Shown: positions 42,640 through 49,653 of the stretch, piece after piece
Position numbering within the stretch: the stretch's first letter is position 1
How the letters are laid out: the number at the start of each line of letters is the position of its first letter
Source: Promineifilum sp.
Lineage (GTDB): Bacteria > Chloroflexota > Anaerolineae > Promineifilales > Promineifilaceae
Direction of reading: 5' to 3'
DNA length: 64,000 bases
Assembly (NCBI GenBank): GCA_019454405.1
Contig: JACFOH010000001.1
Coordinates: forward strand, 18,464 to 82,463
Program-made: the position numbers and the translations under genes
The notes under the pieces: generated by a model
What the model was told of the DNA's origin: nothing
Database searches by the model: none
The model's input: only the letters and a program-made list of their open reading frames with translations

Positions 42640-44115
42640 ATGACGAATGTGAAATCTGTCTCAACATCTCACAAGTCGCGCCCAACTTCCCTCTATGAGG
42701 GGGCGAACTTGTCAGCCGCGCATCTGGAAGAGGTCCCTTCCTGGGGCGGAGCCAGTAGCGGGATAAGTTATGTCTATCGCCCCAGCACGATTGAATCACT
42801 CTATGAGTTACTAATGTTGGCTCGCCGGAGCGGCCGGACGGTTGGCCTGCGTGGCGGCGGCAACAGCTATGGCGATGCCGCCATGAATAGTGAGAATATC
42901 GTTGTCGATATCTGCCGTATGAACCGCATTCTCGAATGGGATCCGCGGACGGGCGTCATTCGGGTTGAGCCCGGGGTGACCCTGGCCCAATTATGGCAGT
43001 ATGTGTTGGAGGACGGCTGGTGGCCGCCTATCGCCACCGGTACGAGCTTCACGACAATGGGCGGCTCGGCGGCGATGAACGTTCATGGCAAGAACGCTTT
43101 CAAGATGGGGCCTATTGGTGATCATATCCTTGAGTTTGATTTGATGCTGGCTTCCGGAGAGACTATCACGTGTAATCGAGAGGAAAACCGGGATGTGTTC
43201 TTCGCAGCTATCGGCGGCTTTGGCATGTTGGGCATCTTCACCAGCCTGACGATACAGATGAAACATATTTACTCCGGCCTGCTCGATGTGGAATCCGAAG
43301 CTCGGGGCGATCTGGCCGGTATGTTCGCGTACTTCGATGAATATGCGGCTGATTCCGACTACATCGTCGGCTGGATTGACTCTCTGGCCGGCGGTCGCCA
43401 TACGGGGCGCGGCGATGTTCATCGCGCCAACTACCTGGCCGAGGGCGTCGACCCCAACCCCGCACAAACGTTACGTCTGGAAAACCAGCATCTCGGCCCC
43501 AACTTGTTCGGCGTCGTTCCCCGCTCCATCATGTGGCTATTTATGCGGCCGATGATGCGCAATTGGGGCTTGCGATTTGTCAATCAGGGCAAATATTTAG
43601 CAGGCAGTTTCACCGGCGTGAAGCGCTACCGTCAACCGCATGTGCAGTTCCACTTCCTTCTTGATTACATTCCCGACTGGAAGAAGGCGTATGAGCCGGG
43701 TGGTCTCATCCAATACCAGCCGTTTATTCCCAAAGAGAACGCCTACGATGCCTTTTCTGAGATCCTTACGCTTTGCCAGCGTCGAGGGTTGCCCAACTAT
43801 CTCACTGTCCTGAAGCGGCACCGGCCGGATGATTTTCTCATGACCTACGCGGTCGATGGCTTCTCGATGGCGATGGACTTCAGGGTGACGAATGAGAACC
43901 GACAAAGGATCGTGTGGATGACGCGCGAATTAGACGAGATCGTGCTGCATGCAGGCGGCCGTTTCTACTTTGCCAAGGATAGCGTGCTACGCCCTGAGGT
44001 CGCCGAAGCGTATCTTGGGGCAGATACTATTGCCCGGTTCCGCACACTAAAGCATCGCTGTGATCCGGATGGCCTGCTGGAAACAGATCTCTGGCGGCGC
44101 GTGTTTGGGGACTAA
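42640..44115 (+). CDS. FAD-linked oxidase of the DprE1 type
   Basis: A 491-residue VAO-family flavoenzyme. The FAD domain has GRTVGLRGGGNSYGDAAMN, EPGVTLAQLWQYV and GGSAAMNVHGKN; the C-terminal part has YFAKDS, whose Lys matches the substrate-contacting lysine of mycobacterial DprE1, and CDPDGLLETDLWRRVF, like that enzyme's ending. DprE1 oxidises decaprenyl-phosphoryl ribose at C2. At the position of the DprE1 cysteine hit by benzothiazinones this protein seems to have Ala (FSMAMDF). Sugar-lipid oxidation for a cell-surface arabinose-type sugar is inferred. Confidence 0.82.
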   Translation: MTNVKSVSTSHKSRPTSLYEGANLSAAHLEEVPSWGGASSGISYVYRPSTIESLYELLMLARRSGRTVGLRGGGNSYGDAAMNSENIVVDICRMNRILEWDPRTGVIRVEPGVTLAQLWQYVLEDGWWPPIATGTSFTTMGGSAAMNVHGKNAFKMGPIGDHILEFDLMLASGETITCNREENRDVFFAAIGGFGMLGIFTSLTIQMKHIYSGLLDVESEARGDLAGMFAYFDEYAADSDYIVGWIDSLAGGRHTGRGDVHRANYLAEGVDPNPAQTLRLENQHLGPNLFGVVPRSIMWLFMRPMMRNWGLRFVNQGKYLAGSFTGVKRYRQPHVQFHFLLDYIPDWKKAYEPGGLIQYQPFIPKENAYDAFSEILTLCQRRGLPNYLTVLKRHRPDDFLMTYAVDGFSMAMDFRVTNENRQRIVWMTRELDEIVLHAGGRFYFAKDSVLRPEVAEAYLGADTIARFRTLKHRCDPDGLLETDLWRRVFGD

Positions 44116-44570
44116 TCGTCGTGTGAGGCCGGCGGCTGGTCTATTTCGTCGGAGATGTTCTGGCTCCCCTTTCCCTGAAGGCGCTCCATCCGGGCCATAA
44201 TGCCGCGCGCGATGACCTCGACGTCTTCGTGACGGGTGAAGAAATTATGTTCCCCGGTTAGTGTTGCCAGACGCATATAAAGCGGATGGCCGTCGTCAGC
44301 TTCATAGGCGATAGTGATGGTTCGCCCATCGAGGCCTCGCACCATATCCCAGTATTCGCCTTCCAGCGACTCCAATGGCTTTACGTTGCCTTCGTTATCA
44401 TCCTCGCGCCCGGCCAGGAACTCGCTGAGCCGCACGATATACTTATCGGCGCCCGGCACAAGCTCAAGGACGTCGGCGCGGAAGACCGCGCGTAGATATT
44501 CGCCATCGGGCATTCGCCAGGCGAATTGTAGGGGAAAGGATTGACCGGGTTCGTAATGCGCTTCGGGCAT
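44112..44570 (-). CDS. hypothetical protein
   Basis: A 152-residue acidic soluble protein that I do not recognise. It has no cysteine cluster or membrane segment; a phrase such as FTRHEDVEVIARGIMARMERLQG suggests a helical C-terminus. Start ATG 44570 (MPEAHYEPGQ) is given, as the 18 residues before it overlap a terminator hairpin. Its stop overlaps the end of the converging DprE1-like gene by four bases. Confidence 0.65.
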   Translation of the reverse strand: MPEAHYEPGQSFPLQFAWRMPDGEYLRAVFRADVLELVPGADKYIVRLSEFLAGREDDNEGNVKPLESLEGEYWDMVRGLDGRTITIAYEADDGHPLYMRLATLTGEHNFFTRHEDVEVIARGIMARMERLQGKGSQNISDEIDQPPASHDD

Positions 44571-44593
44571 ATTCTGTACCTTACATGAATTGA

Positions 44594-44648
44594 AAACGGG
44601 GGCCGTGTGAATCGCGTCGGGCAATTCACGCCGCCCCCGTTTATTTTA
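44594..44648 (-). terminator. terminator of the ugpC-like gene
   Basis: AAACGGGGGC (minus strand from 44642) pairs with GCCCCCGTTT near 44594-44603, extended inside by GTGAAT/ATTCAC, and is followed by TTTC. It stands between the ABC ATPase and the hypothetical gene downstream. Confidence 0.7.
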
Positions 44649-44666
44649 GCAACTATTCGTGGGCGA

Positions 44667-45767
44667 TTAACGAATCGCTAATTCAGTCGCTTTGTCGAAC
44701 AAATGCATATTGTTCATGCCGAAGGCGACGGTGATGTTATCTCCGTTATGAACTGCGAAGCGGGGATCAACCGTGGCAACGAAGCTGTTCTTGCCCGAAG
44801 TCAGGTAGAGATGCAACTCATGGCCCAGGAGTTCGACGACCTCGACAGTAGCGTTGACGCTCTCGGTTTCTACATTCACGGGCGTGAAGTCGGGTGAATA
44901 GATATGCTCCGGTCGGATGCCTAATACAACTTCCTTGCCGACATATGGCGCGAATGTTTCCTTGCGGTTCTCGGGAACGCGAACACGGAAATCACCGGTG
45001 TCAACAAACTGGCGGCCTTCCTCGCTGACCAGGGTGCCATTGAACAGATTCATGGCCGGGCTGCCGATGAACCCGGCGACGAACTCATTCACCGGGTTGT
45101 TGTAGAGATTCAAGGGGGTATCACACTGCTGCAAGATGCCATCAGCCAGGACGGCGATGCGGTCGCCCATGGTCATGGCCTCGACCTGATCGTGAGTTAC
45201 GTAGATAAACGTTGTTCCCAGCCTTTGATGCAGTTTGCTGATCTCGGCCCGAGCGGTGACGCGTAGTTTGGCATCCAGGTTGGATAAAGGCTCGTCCATC
45301 AGGAACACCGATGGCTCGCGAACGATGGCCCGGCAAACAGCTACACGTTGCCGTTGGCCACCGGATAGTGCCTTCGGCTTACGATCCAACAGGTTTGACA
45401 GCCCCATGATCTCGGCCGCTTCTTTCACTCGACGATCGATCTCGTCTTTCGGCATTTTGCGCAATTTCAGACCGAAGGCCATGTTGTCGTAGACGCTCAT
45501 GTGTGGATACAGGGCGTAGGATTGGAAGACCATGGCGATATCGCGGTCCTTGGGCGGGACATCGTTCACAACGCGGTCGCCGATCAGGATTTCGCCTTCG
45601 GATATCTCTTCGAGACCAGCCAGCATGCGTAGATTGGTCGATTTACCGCAACCCGATGGGCCGACGAACACCATGAATTCCTTGTCGGCGATTTCTAGAT
45701 TGAAATCTTTAATGACATGGACATCGCCGAAATATTTCTGAACGTGCCGGAAACTTACACTAGCCAT
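44667..45767 (-). CDS. ugpC: ABC transporter ATP-binding protein, UgpC/MsmK/MalK type
   Basis: Energises import of sugars or glycerol phosphate. The 366-residue length and motifs fit: Walker A GPSGCGKST, Q-loop FQSYALYPHMSVYDNMAFGL, signature LSGGQRQR, Walker B VFLMDEPLSNLDAKLR, VTHDQVEAMTMGD, and a C-terminal OB-fold regulatory domain (about 240-366, with LGIRPEHI). No permease or binding-protein gene is nearby, so it probably serves several importers as a shared ATPase. AAAGGAGAGG precedes the ATG. Confidence 0.93.
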   Translation of the reverse strand: MASVSFRHVQKYFGDVHVIKDFNLEIADKEFMVFVGPSGCGKSTNLRMLAGLEEISEGEILIGDRVVNDVPPKDRDIAMVFQSYALYPHMSVYDNMAFGLKLRKMPKDEIDRRVKEAAEIMGLSNLLDRKPKALSGGQRQRVAVCRAIVREPSVFLMDEPLSNLDAKLRVTARAEISKLHQRLGTTFIYVTHDQVEAMTMGDRIAVLADGILQQCDTPLNLYNNPVNEFVAGFIGSPAMNLFNGTLVSEEGRQFVDTGDFRVRVPENRKETFAPYVGKEVVLGIRPEHIYSPDFTPVNVETESVNATVEVVELLGHELHLYLTSGKNSFVATVDPRFAVHNGDNITVAFGMNNMHLFDKATELAIR

Positions 45768-45870
45768 GATCCTCTCCTTTACGATCTGTTGTTCAACTGA
45801 TGAATGATGACGAAAACCCAGCCTTACGACTTAAGTAAGTGGGGTGTCTTCAAATCTAAATCTAGAAGGG

Positions 45871-45898
45871 AATATAACTATGGTTGCGATATGGTCAA
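45871..45898 (-). promoter_or_regulatory. promoter of the ugpC-like gene
   Basis: Minus-strand TTGACC (45898-45893), a 16-base spacer and TATATT (45876-45871). The remaining 240-base gap is AT-rich for this genome and holds no convincing gene. Confidence 0.5.
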
Positions 45899-46011
45899 TA
45901 GTGATGTCTAAAGTCGTGGTGTTATTGTCTAATGGCGTGGTGATCGTAGCCTGTGACTATACTACCCTGAGTAATCGACTCTTTATTTTGCTGGGTTACA
46001 TGTGGAGCTGT

Positions 46012-46362
46012 TTAGAGAACGAATAGTCCATCCAGACGGGCTAGTTCGACGATGTCTGGTGGCAAACCTGGCGGCAGATAACGGCCGTAATCCTTCATCC
46101 AGTTGGCGATGCTTTGGTGGTTGACCCCTAATTCGCGACTGATCGCCCGCATTGAGTACCCTTCAAGGTAAAGTTGCAGCGCCCGGAATCGCACTTCCTC
46201 CTCATAACCTTGTTCCTTGGGGAATGGTGTGTAGCGGCAGCCACAGTCTCTGCAACGATAGCGCTGACTGCCGGCCTGGGTGCGGCCGTCTCGCGCTTGC
46301 CGGGCCTGGCTATAGCAGCGGGGACAAGATATACGCTTCGGTCTCGCTGTCGGCTTGCTCAT
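46012..46362 (-). CDS. InsA-like zinc-ribbon and helix-turn-helix protein
   Basis: 116 residues. A zinc ribbon (Cys13, Cys16, Cys37, Cys40: SCPRC and CRDCGC) is followed by a helix-turn-helix at about 57-90 (LEGYSMRAISRELGVNHQSIANWMKDYG). This is the InsA or N-terminal part of IS1-family transposases. The protein ends in LDGLFVL, where active elements go on as DELW and a DDE domain; no such domain follows in any frame I can read. The ATG overlaps the kinase stop (ATGA), so it is coupled to a host gene. It may be a truncated IS remnant or a domesticated regulator. Confidence 0.72.
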   Translation of the reverse strand: MSKPTARPKRISCPRCYSQARQARDGRTQAGSQRYRCRDCGCRYTPFPKEQGYEEEVRFRALQLYLEGYSMRAISRELGVNHQSIANWMKDYGRYLPPGLPPDIVELARLDGLFVL

Positions 46363-47399
46363 GTCAGGGTAATGACCAAGGCCAGGAGGAACAAGGTTAA
46401 AGCTAGAACCGCTATGAACCAGTTGGCTCGCAAGGCCTCGGTCAGATCGACGGGCTGTATGGGGTGAGGCCGGGTACTATGTCCGAACAGGGCTTGGGCA
46501 AACTGCTCGATCGTTTGTGGTCGATCGTCCGGGTGCATTTCCATCGCCCACAGGATCGCTTCCGATACGTGACTCGATACCTGGCTGTTGAGCTGGTCGG
46601 GTGGCTTCAGGGAGCGGGGATTCAGGAAACGGGTCTTCGCATCGGGCGGCGGCGAACCTGTCAACAGGTGATAGAGCGTTGCCCCCAGGGCGTAGATGTC
46701 AGTGCGCGCGTCTGTGTGGCCGCTATCACCGCCATACTGTTCCAGGGGCGTATAGAGAGCGGTTCCACGACCCTGCACAACGGTAATCGTCCGCGCTTCG
46801 TCGGGTGACAGGAGCTTCACTAGTCCGAAATCGACTAGTTTAATGCGATCGTCGGGAGTCAACTTAATATTGCCCGGCTTGATATCCCGATGGACGACTG
46901 GTGATGATTGCCTGTGCAGATAGCTGACGGCGTCGATGATCTGTGACGCCCAACTTAATACAGTTTCCTCGCTTAGCTTGCGGCCCTCGGCGCGGCTTTC
47001 ATCCAGCAACTGTTTCAGATCTTTGCCGGGCACGAAGTCCATCACCAGATAGTCGCGACCATAATCTGAGAAGAAGTCGGACACCTTGGGCAGGTTGGGA
47101 TGATCCAGTTGGGCCAGGATGCTGGCTTCCTGCAGGAATTGCTGATTGGCTTGTTCCCGTAATTCGAGTGACAGGTTTAGATCGGGCGTGACTTCCTTGA
47201 TTGCGCATAGGCGGCCAGGCAGGCGCAGGTCCTTCGCCCGATAGACGCTGCCCATGCCGCCTCGCCCCACGATATTGGTTAACTGATATCGTTCGCGCAG
47301 TATGGTTCCCTCCGTGAGGGGGGAGGCAAGGACGCTTTGGCTATCCGGCTTTGCTTCGACCTGAGCCTCGGCCGGGTCGAATAGTGGACTATCACTCAT
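46359..47399 (-). CDS. Ser/Thr protein kinase with C-terminal membrane anchor
   Basis: 346 residues. Hanks motifs: VGRGGMGSVYRA (glycine loop), Lys68 in AIKEV, Glu91, HRDIKPGN (170-177), DFGLVK (from 190) and TALYTPLEQYGG for the activation end, with DIYALGATLYHLLTG. One membrane helix at the very end (about 325-346) has only a few residues behind it, so there is no outside sensor domain. ATG 47399 is chosen since TATAAT ends 7 bases before it and overlaps the other ATG (47408). Divergent from an FHA regulator. Confidence 0.93.
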   Translation of the reverse strand: MSDSPLFDPAEAQVEAKPDSQSVLASPLTEGTILRERYQLTNIVGRGGMGSVYRAKDLRLPGRLCAIKEVTPDLNLSLELREQANQQFLQEASILAQLDHPNLPKVSDFFSDYGRDYLVMDFVPGKDLKQLLDESRAEGRKLSEETVLSWASQIIDAVSYLHRQSSPVVHRDIKPGNIKLTPDDRIKLVDFGLVKLLSPDEARTITVVQGRGTALYTPLEQYGGDSGHTDARTDIYALGATLYHLLTGSPPPDAKTRFLNPRSLKPPDQLNSQVSSHVSEAILWAMEMHPDDRPQTIEQFAQALFGHSTRPHPIQPVDLTEALRANWFIAVLALTLFLLALVITLT

Positions 47400-47406
47400 A
47401 CTATCC

Positions 47407-47412
47407 ATTATA
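47407..47412 (-). promoter_or_regulatory. -10 element seven bases before the kinase start
   Basis: A perfect TATAAT on the minus strand, followed by GGATAGT and ATG 47399. There is no Shine-Dalgarno sequence, so the kinase is probably read from a leaderless mRNA. Confidence 0.55.
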
Positions 47413-47479
47413 ATGCAAAGGTCGGAAGGTCGGCATACTCTTGGAGTAACCTTCAGATATAGTGGCGAGGGATAGGCGC

Positions 47480-48124
47480 ATGGATGATAAACCCGTCTTA
47501 ATGATTAGCGAAGGAGAATTGGCTGGGCAGCGCTGGACGCTTGCCAGCGATGAAATGCTGATCGGCCGCGGCAATGATGCTGACATTGTGCTGCCTGAAC
47601 GGCAAGTCTCTCGCTATCATTCCAAAATCCTGTATCGCGATGGCCGTTACTATCTGGAAGATCTTGATAGTAAGAACGGCACTTTCCTCAACGGCCAGCA
47701 GGTGAAAGGCACGGCTGCTCTGCAAGACGGCGATGAAATCCAGATCGCGTTATGCGTGCGCATGCTATTCATCGGTACTGATGCAACGGTACCTCTGAGC
47801 TTTGATCTTCCTCGACGCGACGGCGGGAGCGTGGTACTTGAGGAGAACAAGCGTACGGTTTCGATTAAGGGCAAGGAACTCGACCCTCCTCTTTCCCTGG
47901 CCCAGTTCCGATTGTTGCAGATGTTGTACGACGCTGACGGAGCGGTGTGTGGCCGAGACGACATTATTGAAGCGGTTTGGCCGGGCACGGGAGGGATCGG
48001 CGTTTCCGAACAGGCTATTGATGCGCTTGTTCGCCGCTTGCGCGACCGTCTGGCCGAATTGGGAGATTATAACTACATCGTGACGGTCCGCGGTCACGGC
48101 TTTCGGTTTGATAATCCATCATAA
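47480..48124 (+). CDS. FHA domain - winged-helix transcriptional regulator
   Basis: 214 residues from ATG 47480 (after GAGGGA). The N-terminal FHA domain has LIGRGNDADIVL (Gly29, Arg30), SRYHSKI (Ser44, His47) and DSKNGTFLNG (Asn66), the phosphothreonine-reading residues. The C-terminal half is an OmpR/PhoB-type winged helix (LSLAQFRLLQMLYDADGAVCGRDDIIEAVW to TVRGHGFRFD). It has no receiver domain, so phosphothreonine binding would be the input. The divergent kinase is the obvious partner; EmbR of mycobacteria joins the same two domain types in the opposite order. Confidence 0.92.
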   Translation: MDDKPVLMISEGELAGQRWTLASDEMLIGRGNDADIVLPERQVSRYHSKILYRDGRYYLEDLDSKNGTFLNGQQVKGTAALQDGDEIQIALCVRMLFIGTDATVPLSFDLPRRDGGSVVLEENKRTVSIKGKELDPPLSLAQFRLLQMLYDADGAVCGRDDIIEAVWPGTGGIGVSEQAIDALVRRLRDRLAELGDYNYIVTVRGHGFRFDNPS

Positions 48125-48135
48125 TGCGCTTGTGA

Positions 48136-48177
48136 CCAGGGTGTTCGGCCCGATAAAAATGGCGCCGAACACCCTGG
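48136..48177. terminator. stem-loop between the converging FHA regulator and CpXC genes
   Basis: CCAGGGTGTTCGGC (48136-48149) and GCCGAACACCCTGG (48164-48177) form a perfect 14-bp stem with a 14-base loop. No U-run follows on either strand, so it may be a non-canonical terminator or an RNA-stability hairpin. Confidence 0.6.
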
Positions 48178-48198
48178 AATATGTACGAAGTATTGGGG

Positions 48199-49554
48199 TT
48201 AATGACTGCCGGCGAGCGCCAATTTCGCCTTTAACTCTGCCCGAACCTCGCTCAACCGATCGCCTAATTCCGTTTGGCCAGCGCTGGACGCCTGTTCGCG
48301 TAGCATATCAATGACTTCCACCAGCTCATCGGAGACCAGCCCGGGCGCCGATTGTATTATTTGCTCGCGTTCCTGTTTGTTGGCCGCGCTCACCAATTGG
48401 GTGAGAAGTTGTACCTCAGGCGGTGTGTCGCTCTGCATCTGGCTGATGATGATCTCCTGAATATGCCGGAGCTTCTCTGATTCCTCGTGGCGGCCGCTCT
48501 GTTCGGCATGCGCTTGTCGCGCTTCCAGTACGTGCATGAAGAGATCGTCAATGCGTCCCATATTGGCGTTCACCGCCTCGTCCAGATTATCGGCCTTGAG
48601 GATATCGTCTAATACATCCTGGGCCGCCTTTAATACTTGTTGAGTGGCTTCCTGCATCTCGCGCTGTATCTCGAGCAATTGATCGCGGACGTGACCCAGG
48701 TGTTCAGCACCGGCCGTGTCTCCGGCCTTCTGTCGCTTCTCCGCCTCGTCCGTCAATTTAGTGAAGAAATCATAGGTCATGGCGGCACGGCCGGTGAGCG
48801 CCAGCGTAGTGACCAGCGATTCATCTTCCTCGTTAGCGATAATATGCTGTGCTAACAGCTCAGGGCTTAGCCCACCGGCTTTCTTGGCGTCGCGATTCAG
48901 GGCATGAAGGGCCATTTGCTGTTTCTCCAGCTTGCGCCCGATCTCGGTCTCGGTCATCAACTTGGCCTGGAGATTGAGCAATCCCACGACTTGATTTGCG
49001 TCGCTCATCTGGCTGGTAGCCTCGATCTGAGCCCGCAAGATACTGAAGAACGTTTCATCGATGTCTCGGACGTTTTCCTTGAGAAGGATTTCCTGCACAT
49101 CGGGAGAGGCGGTTGCCATTCTCCGTAGCAGGTCAACCTGCCGTTGTTGACGCGCCAGCATTTCAGGTGTGACGCCTTCAGTTCCCCAGACCTTTTCCAT
49201 AAAACTCTGCATGGTCAACATCGTTTGTGGGTTGAACATGTAGCCCCGACGCTTCTCCGGCGGGGTCTGATTTACGACTTGTTGGACAAGTTGCCCTACG
49301 ATCTCTTCGCGCCGGACCTGGTCCAGGTTCATCTCCGGGGGTACATGGACCATGAAGATGTCATGAGCCGGATCATGGTAGAGCAGGGGGGTCGCGATGC
49401 GGCCGCCTGCGCCACAATTCGGGCATACGGCGAAATTGAGTTGCCCCGATAGCAACATTTCTTTTAGCTGCGGCTGTCGCCCGACATCGATGATCTGATA
49501 AACATCGGCCATATAAGGCGTTCCGCAATTAGGGCAGGTGATCTGCGTTTGCAT
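48199..49554 (-). CDS. CpXC domain protein
   Basis: 451 residues. The N-terminal CpXC domain (about 1-125) has two zinc-ribbon pairs, CPNCGTPY and CPNCGAGG, and the region GRIATPLLYHDPAHDIFMVHVP. The rest is a long, mostly helical region rich in Gln, Glu and Leu with probable coiled coils. The function is unknown; the domain is frequent in Chloroflexota and Firmicutes. AAGGAGAAATT precedes the ATG. It converges on the FHA regulator. Confidence 0.85.
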   Translation of the reverse strand: MQTQITCPNCGTPYMADVYQIIDVGRQPQLKEMLLSGQLNFAVCPNCGAGGRIATPLLYHDPAHDIFMVHVPPEMNLDQVRREEIVGQLVQQVVNQTPPEKRRGYMFNPQTMLTMQSFMEKVWGTEGVTPEMLARQQRQVDLLRRMATASPDVQEILLKENVRDIDETFFSILRAQIEATSQMSDANQVVGLLNLQAKLMTETEIGRKLEKQQMALHALNRDAKKAGGLSPELLAQHIIANEEDESLVTTLALTGRAAMTYDFFTKLTDEAEKRQKAGDTAGAEHLGHVRDQLLEIQREMQEATQQVLKAAQDVLDDILKADNLDEAVNANMGRIDDLFMHVLEARQAHAEQSGRHEESEKLRHIQEIIISQMQSDTPPEVQLLTQLVSAANKQEREQIIQSAPGLVSDELVEVIDMLREQASSAGQTELGDRLSEVRAELKAKLALAGSH

Positions 49555-49653
49555 AATTTCTCCTTATTGATAGCTCACACGTCGGTGTCCGGCCAACGCC
49601 ATTTGACGCGCTCGCTTTCCCGTCCGCCTGACGAATGATTTGATTTCAAATGA

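Noticed and set aside
45844..46026. 60-codon plus-strand frame in the gap beside the ugpC-like gene
   Set aside because: AT-rich, no ribosome binding site, overlaps the InsA-like gene and the probable ugpC promoter; composition is not coding-like.
46012..46362. Complete insertion sequence
   Set aside because: No DDE transposase domain, terminal inverted repeats or target duplication can be found on either side.
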